DNA of 43,689 nucleotides from Marinobacter antarcticus (GTDB taxonomy: Bacteria > Pseudomonadota > Gammaproteobacteria > Pseudomonadales > Oleiphilaceae). The position numbers were made by a program, and so were the translations under genes. The stretch spans positions 1 through 43,689 of the forward strand of contig NZ_FRAQ01000006.1 in NCBI RefSeq assembly GCF_900142385.1, given 5' to 3'. Numbering within the stretch: position 1 is the stretch's first letter; each line of letters starts with the position of its first letter. Under the pieces are notes generated by a model that was not told the DNA's origin, made no database searches, and saw nothing but the letters and a program-made list of their open reading frames with translations. Positions 8,688-17,611 of the stretch are shown here, in pieces.

Positions 8688-10298
8688 ATGGAGATCACGC
8701 CCGAAAAGACACCGGATGCCGCCAGCCAGTTCCGCGCGCATCCCGATGATCCAGCGGTAACGGAGAACAGGGACTTGCCCAGAATTCTGACTGCACACAA
8801 TGCAGCGACGGCCTATACATCACTCCTCGTCTGCACCTTGGCCCTGCTGATCCTCTCCGGGTGCAGCCAGCCAAGTACGTTGCAAGAAATCCGTAACGAG
8901 GGTGTGCTACACGTTATTACCCGTGTTGCGCCCTCTATTTACTATGAGGGGCGCGAGGGGCCAACCGGTTATGACTACGAGTTGGCCAAGCGCTTCGCCG
9001 CAGAGCTCGGCGTTGAATTACGGCTCCGGGTTGGCGAAGACAACACGGAAGTACTGTCCGTGCTTTCCCGAGACTTTGCACACATCGGGCTGGCTGGCCT
9101 TTCTGAGCAACCGCTGTTCGAAAACCATTACAAGACACTGACTACCGGAATCGAGGCCCAGTCGATCGTTGTTTACAATCGTGATGTAGAACGCCCCGAG
9201 TCACTTACGGACCTCGTCGGCCAAACCCTGCACCTGGTGTCCGACAGCAATCATGAGTATCAACTGCAGGCTCTTACAGGCAAAACCCCGGATATCTTCT
9301 GGCAGGTGCATCCAGGCCTGGATGCCGCCGGCATTCTTGCCCGCGTGGAAACTGGCGAACTCTCTTACGCTGTTGTCTCTTCCAATGAACTTGAACTCAA
9401 CCACGTATTTTTCCCTCAGGTAAAGCAGGGGTTCGCTCTTGGCGACGCCAAAGAGTTGGCATGGCTATTCCCGGCAAGCCAGGACGACTCGCTGGTCAGC
9501 GCCGCAAAAGCATTTTTTGAAAAAATGCGCGAAGACGGCACCATAGCGCAACTTTCAGAACGCTTTTACGGCCACTTGGATCATTTGAACTATGTGGGCG
9601 CACGCACTTTCATGCACCACGTCGAAAATCGGCTACCCAGTTACAAAACTCTGTTCCAGGACAACGCCTCTATTTTCAATATGGACTGGCGACTGCTCGC
9701 CGCCATTGGCTATCAAGAGTCACACTGGCGCCCCAATGCGGTCTCGCCAACCGGCGTTCGTGGGCTGATGATGCTGACGCGCAACACAGCGAACTACATC
9801 GGCATCAACAACCGACTGGACGCGGAAGAGAGCATTCAGGGAGGGGCCAAGTATTTCCGTATGGTTCACGAGAAAATTCCAGAGCGCATCGCCGAGCCCG
9901 ATCGCACCTGGTTTGCTCTGGCCTCATATAATGTGGGATATGGACATCTGGAAGATGCCCGCAGGCTTACCGAAAGTGCCGGCAAAGATCCTGACCGCTG
10001 GATGGATGTGAAGGAGTTTCTGCCATTGCTGGCGCAGAAAGAATGGTACAAAAAGACTCGCTTCGGTTATGCCCGGGGCCACGAACCCGTTCTCTACGTG
10101 CAGAATATTCGCCGTTACTATGACGTGCTCGCACGGATGATGAAGCCCACAGAAGACATAGCTGCCACCACAGAATCATCGTTTGTCGGTTTGGAACAGG
10201 GTCGTAAAGGAAGCTCCCCCGGAGGACTATCCGAAGACGGGGCTGACATGCGGGCCAGCCTGCCCCCGGAACTTGGAACGATACCGCCAACGCTCTGA
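8688..10298 (+). CDS. mltF: Membrane-bound lytic murein transglycosylase F
   Basis: MltF cleaves peptidoglycan glycan strands non-hydrolytically, forming 1,6-anhydromuramoyl ends, at the outer membrane. The protein has a hydrophobic segment with lipobox LSGC (Cys59 from ATG 8688). A periplasmic substrate-binding-like domain follows (VITRVAPSIYYEG to about residue 300), then an SLT domain with catalytic Glu344 in GYQESHW and the motifs SPTGVRGLMMLT and LASYNVGYGH. ATG 8688 has AGGGAG five bases upstream. That leaves an unusually long N-region of about 40 residues before the hydrophobic core. A TTG at 8775 would give an ordinary lipoprotein signal peptide. It is divergent from purL and converges on recX with a 3-bp gap. 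Confidence 0.95.
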   Translation: MEITPEKTPDAASQFRAHPDDPAVTENRDLPRILTAHNAATAYTSLLVCTLALLILSGCSQPSTLQEIRNEGVLHVITRVAPSIYYEGREGPTGYDYELAKRFAAELGVELRLRVGEDNTEVLSVLSRDFAHIGLAGLSEQPLFENHYKTLTTGIEAQSIVVYNRDVERPESLTDLVGQTLHLVSDSNHEYQLQALTGKTPDIFWQVHPGLDAAGILARVETGELSYAVVSSNELELNHVFFPQVKQGFALGDAKELAWLFPASQDDSLVSAAKAFFEKMREDGTIAQLSERFYGHLDHLNYVGARTFMHHVENRLPSYKTLFQDNASIFNMDWRLLAAIGYQESHWRPNAVSPTGVRGLMMLTRNTANYIGINNRLDAEESIQGGAKYFRMVHEKIPERIAEPDRTWFALASYNVGYGHLEDARRLTESAGKDPDRWMDVKEFLPLLAQKEWYKKTRFGYARGHEPVLYVQNIRRYYDVLARMMKPTEDIAATTESSFVGLEQGRKGSSPGGLSEDGADMRASLPPELGTIPPTL

Positions 10299-10301
10299 CA
10301 C

Positions 10302-10787
10302 TCAGATGTCAGGATCGGCTGGTTTACTGACCTCAAGCGCCCGCTCCACCTGGCTTGCAGTGAACCCCCTGCGAGTAAGGAAGCGGGCCTGACGCACCTT
10401 TTCGTCCCAGTCATCACTCAGGTCAGACAGACCGAAACGTTTTTTTCTCAGCACAAGCGCATTGCGGATCCAGTCTGCATCAGCAAGCTCATCAAGGCAG
10501 TCCGGAGTCTGATGAATACCGCGCTGCTGCAGCTCTGCCAGCACTCTCAGGGGGCCATAACCCAAATCAATACGCTGGCGTGAGTAGACATCCGCAAAGC
10601 GGTTGTCATCCAGCCAGCCCGCGCTCTCATAATCATCCAGAACCATCGAGATAACCGAGCTATCAAGCTTGCGCTGCCGTAATTTCAGCGTCAGCTCCTG
10701 ACGGCTGTGTTCCCGGCGGGCAAGCAGCCTCAACGCCACCGAGCGTGCCTTGTACTCCTGATCGTCACTATTTTCCTGTTTTGCCAT
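10302..10787 (-). CDS. recX: RecA regulator RecX
   Basis: RecX binds RecA filaments and limits recombinase activity. The 161-residue protein is built of three-helix RecX repeats. Recognisable parts are LRLLARREHSRQELTLKL near the start, YESAGWLDDNRFADVYSRQR in the middle, and LTRRGFTASQVERAL at the end. ATG 10787 has GGAAGG just upstream. recX usually follows recA directly, but here its neighbours are mltF (convergent) and a DUF349 gene (divergent) and no recA is in the window. It must therefore have its own promoter between 10788 and 10999, where I see no clear -35/-10 pair. Confidence 0.94.
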   Translation of the reverse strand: MAKQENSDDQEYKARSVALRLLARREHSRQELTLKLRQRKLDSSVISMVLDDYESAGWLDDNRFADVYSRQRIDLGYGPLRVLAELQQRGIHQTPDCLDELADADWIRNALVLRKKRFGLSDLSDDWDEKVRQARFLTRRGFTASQVERALEVSKPADPDI

Positions 10788-10999
10788 TCAGCCCTTCCCG
10801 CAAACGCTCACAAAAAGCTAGACTAGCCCCGATTTAATGCCGCCGGCGCTGATTCCTGAATCCCCCGACGGCAGTGTCCGGCTTTCTGATGACGGTGACG
10901 ACGAGACCGCTACGTCAACCGGTTACAGAACGCCGATGGCCGGTGCCGGCTTACTTTGCCCGACACCGTAGACTGGTTTCAATCCCAAAGGACATCTTC

Positions 11000-13465
11000 A
11001 TGGCTGCATTCCTCCAGAAACTGTTTAAATCCCGCAAACCCACAGCACCAGACCGCAAAACAGCTTCCCGGGCGCAACCGGATGCTGTGCCGGCGGAGGA
11101 TAAGCGTGCAGACCTAAGGGATGAGCAACTTCAGGCACTGCAAGCGGCCCCGACTCAGGAAGTTGCTGCGAGCCTGGCGATTGATGGTTTAACAGCGGAT
11201 ATTCGGCTCAGAGCCGCCGAACAGCTTCAGGGCGCCGAACTTCTTCAGCGCGTTCAAAAACAGGCAAAAGGCCGTGACAAAGGTGTATACCAATTGGTGC
11301 GGCAGAAGCTGCAGGTCATTCGGGAGGAGCTGACTCGCCAGGAAGCTGTTTCCGGAACCATTGCTACACTGATCAGCAATGCCCGCGACCAGGCAAAAAG
11401 CGACGACACTAAGCTCTATGGGGCTCGTCTGGACACGCTTCTGAACCAATGGGCGGCGGTAGAGTCCAGTGCAACGCCGGATCAGCTCAGTGAGTTCCTG
11501 CAGTCGGTGCACCGCTGCCGGGAACGGGTAGTTGACATGCAGGCAGCCCGGGTAGAAGAAAAGCGGCAGCGTGAACAACAGCTCCAGCGGGATGAAACTC
11601 TGGCTCTTATGGCCCAGACCCTTGAAGATCTCCGCCATCAGCCTGCTGAAGAACTCGCCTCCCTCGCCTCGCTGGACGCTCTTCAGAAAACTCAGGAAAA
11701 TCGATGGCTGGAAGCAACCCGCGATACTCAAGTTGAAAAACAGCAGCAAAAAGCCTACGAGGCTTCAATGATGGCATTGCGTAACTATATTTCCGCAATC
11801 CGCCATATCACCCAGGCAAAAGAGTCACTGTTAGCCCTTTCTGCCGCCCTTGAGCTGGAAGAAGCTAACCCTGAAGACCGGGAGCGTGCTTTGATCCTGC
11901 TGAAAGAGATCAACTGGCCTCAAGGCTTCCCTGCGCCGGCTTTACTGGAACCTGCGCGCAAGCTGGCCGGAAAACCCAAGGCTCCGATTAAAGCGAATGA
12001 TGACCTGAAACAGCAGCAGGCCTCGGCAGATAGCCTGAAAATAACGCTGGATCAACTGGAAGACGCTCTTGAGGCTAAACAGCTAAAAGAGTCCAGGCAA
12101 CTTCTGAAAACCGCACAGCAGTATTTCAAAGCGCTCGATCATCGCCACAGCAAGAGCTTTCAGGCACGCATGCAGCTGCTTACCGCGCAACTCAGAGAGC
12201 TGACTGACTGGCAGGGATTTGCGACCGAACCCAAGCAGATAGCGCTTTGTGAACAGATGGAGCATCTGGCAGAGCAACCCATTGAGCCAGAAGCGAAGTC
12301 CGAGCGCATAAAAGAGCTGCAGCAGGAGTGGCGGGACCTGGGTGGATCTTCAGACCGCACTCTGTGGTCGCGCTTCAAACAGGCATCTGACAAAGCCTAT
12401 GAACCCTGCAAGACCTATTTTAAGGCCAAGTCTGGCCTGAAGAAGGCGAACCTGGCTCAGCGCAAAGCAATTTGCGCTGAGTTGGAGCATTTCGTTAACA
12501 GCGCAGACTGGAACACAATCGACTGGAAAGCTGTCGACCACATTTTGCAAACCGCCCGCCAGGAATGGAAATCTGCCTGGCCCATAGAATTCCGGGACAA
12601 CCGCCAGGTACAGAAGCAATTTGACGAACTCCTAAAAAAGCTCGAAGCACCCATTGATCAGGAGCATCAGAAAAACGAAGCCTTGAAGCGGGCAATCGTC
12701 GAACAAGCACAGGCTTTGACTGAACACCAACCTCTTCAAGAGGCCATGAACAAGGCCAAAGCGCTGCAGTCAGACTGGAAAGCCGTCGGAATCACCCGCC
12801 ACAGGGAAGACCGCAAGCTTTGGCAGGCATTCCGCAAAGCCTGTGATGAAATTTTTGCGCGCAGGGACACTGAACGATCAGAGCAGCAGCAGGCTACAAA
12901 AGAAGCTGACACGGCAGCGGAGGCATTACTGCAACAGGTTGCCAGTGTGAATTTCGATCAGAACGCGCAGGCGCTGGAGCAGACGGCTACCGCACTTCGC
13001 AGCCTCGATGCTGCCCAAGTATCTGCGGTGGTAAAAGAACGGATCCAGAGAGAAAAACAAAGACTAAGCCAAGCTGTTTCGGCACAAAAGCTCAAAGCGG
13101 GCATCTCTGAATGGCAAACACTTGTGCTTGTCCGCACGGAGGGCGAAGCGCCTGCGGGAGGTACTTTCCCAGACAAATGGACCGCACTCGCAGAAAGCGT
13201 AGGCGAACTGAGCGATCAAGAACTGGTCATTCGCGCAGAGATCCTGGCCGGCGTGCCGTCACCGGAAGCAGACCAGCAAAAACGCATGGTGATTCAGGTT
13301 CAGCGCCTGGCAGAAGGAATGGGCTCGGCCGAAAAATCTGACGACGCCCTCCAGAGCATTGAAGCTCTGGTCGCCAGCTGGTGTATTCAGTCGGCTGGTC
13401 AGCCTGCCGATCCGTCTCTGGCAAGCCGTTTGAATAGCGCTTTGGACAACCTGATCACAAACTGA
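11000..13465 (+). CDS. DUF349 domain-containing protein
   Basis: An 821-residue, highly charged, almost wholly helical protein. At least three DUF349-type repeats are visible: RIKELQQEWRDLGG with LWSRFKQASDKAY (near residues 430-470), ILQTARQEWKSAWP with VQKQFDELLKKL (near 515-550), and AKALQSDWKAVG with LWQAFRKACDEIF (near 585-620). The rest is Q/E/K/A-rich coiled coil. The start is ATG 11000 (MAAFLQKLF) with AAAGGA seven bases before; an earlier in-frame start at 10874 lacks support. Proteins of this family are widespread in gammaproteobacteria and their function is not established. There is no signal peptide, so it is probably cytosolic. It converges on the ComFB gene with a 12-bp gap. Confidence 0.9.
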   Translation: MAAFLQKLFKSRKPTAPDRKTASRAQPDAVPAEDKRADLRDEQLQALQAAPTQEVAASLAIDGLTADIRLRAAEQLQGAELLQRVQKQAKGRDKGVYQLVRQKLQVIREELTRQEAVSGTIATLISNARDQAKSDDTKLYGARLDTLLNQWAAVESSATPDQLSEFLQSVHRCRERVVDMQAARVEEKRQREQQLQRDETLALMAQTLEDLRHQPAEELASLASLDALQKTQENRWLEATRDTQVEKQQQKAYEASMMALRNYISAIRHITQAKESLLALSAALELEEANPEDRERALILLKEINWPQGFPAPALLEPARKLAGKPKAPIKANDDLKQQQASADSLKITLDQLEDALEAKQLKESRQLLKTAQQYFKALDHRHSKSFQARMQLLTAQLRELTDWQGFATEPKQIALCEQMEHLAEQPIEPEAKSERIKELQQEWRDLGGSSDRTLWSRFKQASDKAYEPCKTYFKAKSGLKKANLAQRKAICAELEHFVNSADWNTIDWKAVDHILQTARQEWKSAWPIEFRDNRQVQKQFDELLKKLEAPIDQEHQKNEALKRAIVEQAQALTEHQPLQEAMNKAKALQSDWKAVGITRHREDRKLWQAFRKACDEIFARRDTERSEQQQATKEADTAAEALLQQVASVNFDQNAQALEQTATALRSLDAAQVSAVVKERIQREKQRLSQAVSAQKLKAGISEWQTLVLVRTEGEAPAGGTFPDKWTALAESVGELSDQELVIRAEILAGVPSPEADQQKRMVIQVQRLAEGMGSAEKSDDALQSIEALVASWCIQSAGQPADPSLASRLNSALDNLITN

Positions 13466-13477
13466 GCATTCGGAGCC

Positions 13478-13741
13478 TCACTCCCTCTTATGCTCTCTGA
13501 CAAACTCCCTGGCACCTTGAACGGCAGCCAGGGATTTGTCTTTCATACCCCTGAGCTCTTCATCCGCCAGATAAAACATCATATCAATGGTGTGCCTGTA
13601 ATATCTGGAAGGTAGCCGGTTCAGAGCGACGCACATTACGTCGGTCAGGAAGTCTGCGGTATCCCCCGGCTCTCTCGTCGCATCAATAGCATCCACGACC
13701 AGCCGTTCGTAAAAGTTATCGATCGCATCTCTGAAAGACAT
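13478..13741 (-). CDS. ComFB-family (late competence) protein
   Basis: An 87-residue protein, MSFRDAIDNFYERLV with DFLTDVMCVALNRLPSRYYRH and a helical C-terminus. The CVALNRLPSRYY segment is typical of the ComFB family (late competence development protein). In Bacillus, comFB lies in the comF operon, but its role is unclear. In gammaproteobacteria, ComFB-like proteins occur alone, as here, and are sometimes linked to cyclic-dinucleotide binding; that is family knowledge, not visible here. ATG 13741 has GGAGG nine bases upstream. It is divergent from the beta-oxidation operon and convergent with the DUF349 gene. Confidence 0.82.
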   Translation of the reverse strand: MSFRDAIDNFYERLVVDAIDATREPGDTADFLTDVMCVALNRLPSRYYRHTIDMMFYLADEELRGMKDKSLAAVQGAREFVREHKRE

Positions 13742-13846
13742 GATTTTGTGCCTCCGCAATCCGCTTGAGAACGTCTGGGAAATCCTTGCTGCTATTTATA
13801 AACATAGAAGCCGCGACCTCGTCTGTCATGGTCTCTGAGCAATTTC

Positions 13847-13861
13847 GCCAATCCGATTGGC
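13847..13861. promoter_or_regulatory. 15-bp palindrome upstream of the beta-oxidation operon
   Basis: GCCAATCCGATTGGC is a perfect inverted repeat (7-bp arms around one central C), about 90 bp before the thiolase start and 105 bp before the ComFB start. Its size and place suit an operator for a dimeric regulator, but it does not match the FadR or PsrA consensus as I know them. The regulator is unknown. Confidence 0.4.
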
Positions 13862-13952
13862 AGGCCGAGTCATTACCCACAGTGCTATCAAAGGGCTATG
13901 GTGATGCTTCTGGTAAGTAAACCACAAAGCAACAATCATCAAAGGAAAAGCA

Positions 13953-15161
13953 ATGACCACCGAGGCGTATATCTTCGACGCGGTCCGCACTCCCAGAGGG
14001 CGTGGAAAAAAAGACGGCTCACTGCACAGTGTCAAACCCATTACACTGCTAACCACTGTGCTCAATGCGCTGCAGCAGAGAAACAATCTGGATACCGCTC
14101 AGGTAGACGATATAGTACTTGGTTGCGTCACCGCCGTTGGCGACCAGGGCGCCGACATTGCCAAAACTGCCGCCCTCGCTGCCGACTGGGACGAGAAAGT
14201 ATCAGGCGTCACTCTTAACCGGTTCTGCGCTTCAGGTCTGGAGGCCGTTAACCTGGCCGCTATGAAAGTGCGCTCAGGCTGGGAAGATATGGTCGTTGCC
14301 GGCGGCGTGGAGTCCATGTCCCGAATACCTATGGGTTCTGATGGCGGTGCCTGGGCCATGGATCCGCAAACCAACCTGCATACTGGCTTCATGCCTCAGG
14401 GTATTGGCGCCGACCTTATTGCTACCTTGGAAGGCTTCAGCCGTGAGGACGTCGACGGCTTCGCAGTAAAATCCCAGCAGAAAGCGGCCAATGCCTGGAA
14501 GCAGGGTTACTTCGCCAAGTCGATCATTCCGGTCACCGACCAGAACGGCGTCGTTATCTTGGATCACGACGAACATATAAGAGGCGACACTACCGTTGAG
14601 TCCCTTTCAGGCCTCAAACCTTCCTTCCAGATGATGGGGGACATGGGCTTTGACGGTGTGGCCCGTGAAAAATACCACTATGTGGAGACAATCAATCATG
14701 TTCACCACGCCGGCAACTCTTCCGGGATGGTGGACGGCGCTACCGGCATCCTGATCGGCAGCGAGGCGAAAGGTAAGGCCATGGGCCTCAAACCACGCGC
14801 CCGTATTGTTGCCACTGCAGTCACCAGTACCGATCCGACCATTATGCTTACCGGCCCTGCTCCCGCGACCCTCAAGGCGCTGGAAAAGGCGGGCATGACT
14901 GTTGATCAGATTGATCTGTTTGAGGTAAACGAAGCCTTTGCCTCCGTGGTAATGCGCTTCCAGAAGGAGCTCTCGGTTCCAGATGAAAAAGTGAACGTAA
15001 ACGGCGGTGCAATCGCCATGGGCCACCCCCTCGGTGCTACCGGCGCGATGATTCTGGGCACCCTGCTGGATGAACTGGAGCGTCGTGAACTGCGCTTCGG
15101 ACTGGCGACGCTGTGCGTTGGCGGCGGCATGGGCATTGCCACCATCATTGAGCGGGTCTGA
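13953..15161 (+). CDS. Acetyl-CoA C-acyltransferase (thiolase, FadA/FadI type)
   Basis: This thiolase carries out the last step of beta-oxidation, cleaving 3-ketoacyl-CoA with CoA to acetyl-CoA and a shortened acyl-CoA. The 402-residue protein has the acyl-accepting Cys92 in [12 protein letters not shown], the NEAFA motif, His358 in [15 protein letters not shown] and the second catalytic Cys388 in CVGGGMG. ATG 13953 follows AAAGGAAAAG. It is first in a two-gene operon with the hydratase/dehydrogenase 34 bp downstream, a thiolase-first order as in fadI-fadJ. Which chain lengths it uses cannot be read from sequence. Confidence 0.95.
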   Translation: MTTEAYIFDAVRTPRGRGKKDGSLHSVKPITLLTTVLNALQQRNNLDTAQVDDIVLGCVTAVGDQGADIAKTAALAADWDEKVSGVTLNRFCASGLEAVNLAAMKVRSGWEDMVVAGGVESMSRIPMGSDGGAWAMDPQTNLHTGFMPQGIGADLIATLEGFSREDVDGFAVKSQQKAANAWKQGYFAKSIIPVTDQNGVVILDHDEHIRGDTTVESLSGLKPSFQMMGDMGFDGVAREKYHYVETINHVHHAGNSSGMVDGATGILIGSEAKGKAMGLKPRARIVATAVTSTDPTIMLTGPAPATLKALEKAGMTVDQIDLFEVNEAFASVVMRFQKELSVPDEKVNVNGGAIAMGHPLGATGAMILGTLLDELERRELRFGLATLCVGGGMGIATIIERV

Positions 15162-15195
15162 ACCCCCCACACTTTTTCTGTAAGGAGAACCGATT

Positions 15196-17346
15196 ATGAG
15201 TGCCATCCGTTACGAACTGGGTTCAGATCAGATTCTGACCCTCACCATCGACATGCCGGGGCAGTCTGCAAACACCATGAACTCGGCGTTCCGTGAAGCC
15301 CTCGATGAAACCGTCAGCAAAGTCCAGGGCGACCTGGAAAACATTCTTGGCATTGTCATTGCCTCTGCCAAGAAAACCTTCTTTGCCGGTGGCGACCTGA
15401 AAGAGATTCACAAAGTAACGTGCGACGACGCCCAGGCCTTTGAAAACATGGTCAACGGCATGAAGGCTCAGATGCGCGCGCTGGAAACCTGCGGCAAACC
15501 TGTGGTAGCAGCGATCAACGGTGCGGCGCTGGGCGGTGGCCTCGAAATTGCCCTGGCTTGCCACCACCGCATAGTGCTGAACGACAACAGCATTCAACTG
15601 GGGCTTCCTGAAGTAACACTTGGCCTGCTTCCCGGTGGCGGCGGTACTCAGCGCCTGCCCAGAATGATTGGCCTGGAAGCTGCTTTCCCATTCCTGATGG
15701 AAGGCAAAAAAGTGCGCCCATCCGCTGCCCTGAAAGCCGGTATCGTTGATGAACTGGCCGACTCTGTAGAAGACATGATGGCGAAGGCTCGAGCATTTAT
15801 TGAGGCCAACCCCAAGTGCCAGCAGCCCTGGGATAAAAAAGGTTTCAAGCTGCCAGGTGGTGCGCCTCACCATCCGGCCATGGCACAGAAGCTGGCCATT
15901 GCCCCTGCCATGCTGAAGCAGAAAACCAAAGGCTGCTACCCGGCCCCGGAACGCATTCTGTCTGCCGCTGTTGAAGGCGCACAGGTTGATTTCGACAACG
16001 GCAGTCTGATCGAAACCCGCTATTTCGCCGAACTGGTAATTGGTCAAGTCGCCAAGAATATGACTGGCACCTTCTGGTTTCAGCTCAATGATATTAATGC
16101 CGGTGGCAGCCGCCCTAAAGGTGTAGAGAAAGAGAACTTCACAAAGGTGGGTGTGCTTGGCGCCGGCATGATGGGCGCAGGCATTGCCTATTCCACGGCC
16201 AGTCGTGGTATCGAAGTGGTACTTAAAGACATTTCTCTCGAGGGCGCCGAGAAAGGCAAGAGCTACTCTGAAAACCTGCTGGCGAAAAAAGTCAGCCGGG
16301 GCCGCATGACCGAAGAGAAAAAAACCGAAATACTGAGTCGCATTAAAACCACGGACTCTGCCGCCGATCTGGAAGGTTGCGATCTCGTGATTGAGGCTGT
16401 GTTTGAGGATAGTGATCTGAAAGCCAAAGTTACCGTAGAGGCCGAGCCGAAGCTGGTTAACAACGGTATTTTTGCTTCCAACACCTCCACCATTCCCATT
16501 ACCCAATTAGCACAAGCCTCTGCCAAGCCGGAAAACTTCATTGGCCTGCACTTTTTCTCACCCGTAGACAAAATGCAGCTTGTGGAAATTATTGTCGGCG
16601 AAAAAACCTCCGACGAAACCCTGGCGAGATCCTTCGATTACGTCCAGCAGATCGGCAAGATTCCCGTGGTTGTGAACGATAGCCGCGGTTTCTTCACCTC
16701 CCGGGTTTTCGGCACCTTCGTTAACGAAGGCATCTGTATGCTGGGCGAAGGTATCCATCCATCCAGCATCGAGAACGCCGGTTTGCTGGCCGGTATGCCT
16801 GTTGGCCCTCTGACCATCTCCGACGAGGTCAGCATGACGCTGATGCAGCACATCCGCACTCAGAGCAAGAAAGACACGGAAGCTGCAGGCGGCACATGGA
16901 ATGCACACCCGGCGGAAGCCATCATCGATCAGATGGTTAACGGCCATAACCGCAAAGGCAAGGCTGCCGGCGCTGGCTTCTATGAGTATCCCGCCAAGGG
17001 CAAGAAGTACCTATGGCCAGAGCTTGAAACGCTCTACGTGGATAACGACAAAGCTTGTCAGGTGAAACTGCAGGATCTGAAAGACCGCATTTTGTTCATT
17101 CAGGCGATTGAAACCGTTCGTTGCCTGGAAGAAAGCGTGTTACGCACCGTAGAAGATGCCAATATCGGCAGCATCTTCGGTATTGGATACGCGCCCTGGA
17201 CGGGCGGTGCCATACAGTTTATTAATCAGTATGGTGTAAGAGCCTTTGCTGAGCGGGCCAGAGAACTGGCTGCAGCCCACGGTGAGCGTTTTGCGCCACC
17301 GGCTCTGCTGCTTGAGCATGCGGAACAGGAAAAACCCTTCACCTGA
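15196..17346 (+). CDS. Enoyl-CoA hydratase / 3-hydroxyacyl-CoA dehydrogenase (FadB/FadJ-like)
   Basis: A bifunctional beta-oxidation enzyme of 716 residues. The N-terminal crotonase domain (about 1-200) has an oxyanion GGDLKEI segment and the catalytic glutamates Glu117 (GGGLEIALA) and Glu139 (GLPEVTLG). The dehydrogenase domain (about 315-600) has the NAD-binding GAGMMG at 322-327 and catalytic His452 in LHFFSPVDKM, followed by NDSRGFFTSRV. Length and order match FadJ (714 in E. coli). ATG 15196 has a strong AAGGAG ribosome site. It is second in the operon with the thiolase; together they would form the multienzyme trifunctional complex. A GC-rich hairpin follows the stop. Confidence 0.95.
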   Translation: MSAIRYELGSDQILTLTIDMPGQSANTMNSAFREALDETVSKVQGDLENILGIVIASAKKTFFAGGDLKEIHKVTCDDAQAFENMVNGMKAQMRALETCGKPVVAAINGAALGGGLEIALACHHRIVLNDNSIQLGLPEVTLGLLPGGGGTQRLPRMIGLEAAFPFLMEGKKVRPSAALKAGIVDELADSVEDMMAKARAFIEANPKCQQPWDKKGFKLPGGAPHHPAMAQKLAIAPAMLKQKTKGCYPAPERILSAAVEGAQVDFDNGSLIETRYFAELVIGQVAKNMTGTFWFQLNDINAGGSRPKGVEKENFTKVGVLGAGMMGAGIAYSTASRGIEVVLKDISLEGAEKGKSYSENLLAKKVSRGRMTEEKKTEILSRIKTTDSAADLEGCDLVIEAVFEDSDLKAKVTVEAEPKLVNNGIFASNTSTIPITQLAQASAKPENFIGLHFFSPVDKMQLVEIIVGEKTSDETLARSFDYVQQIGKIPVVVNDSRGFFTSRVFGTFVNEGICMLGEGIHPSSIENAGLLAGMPVGPLTISDEVSMTLMQHIRTQSKKDTEAAGGTWNAHPAEAIIDQMVNGHNRKGKAAGAGFYEYPAKGKKYLWPELETLYVDNDKACQVKLQDLKDRILFIQAIETVRCLEESVLRTVEDANIGSIFGIGYAPWTGGAIQFINQYGVRAFAERARELAAAHGERFAPPALLLEHAEQEKPFT

Positions 17347-17357
17347 GTTGTCTGAAA

Positions 17358-17380
17358 GGCGGAGGGCGAATCCCTCCGCC
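17358..17380 (+). terminator. GC-rich hairpin after the beta-oxidation operon
   Basis: GGCGGAGGG (17358-17366) and CCCTCCGCC (17372-17380) form a perfect 9-bp stem with loop CGAAT, 11 bp after the stop codon. There is no T-run, so it may stabilise the mRNA 3' end or act with Rho rather than terminate alone. Confidence 0.55.
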
Positions 17381-17611
17381 GCAAGTACCGCATGCCACCA
17401 TTCCGACTTTGTGCGCGAACCATTCTCAAAGCACTGATATTAAAAATACTTTCGACGAAAACCTACCGGGTTCATGGACAGATTGTCACGAATCGATACG
17501 CCGTGCCTATAGCAACGGGTGTAGCCCTTGCCTACAATAAATCAATCAGCCCACGGGTTAACCGGTTCCAGATACGTCTGGCAGGTACCCAGCATCGTCA
17601 GGTATGCCTAT

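Noticed and set aside
13828..13920. A 30-codon open frame (ATG 13828 to TAA 13918) upstream of the thiolase
   Set aside because: No ribosome site, no recognisable content, and it spans the probable control region and palindrome; a chance frame is likelier.
15223..16506. 427-codon minus-strand frame inside the hydratase/dehydrogenase gene
   Set aside because: Antisense to clear catalytic motifs of the plus-strand gene; its sequence looks like a reverse-complement artefact.
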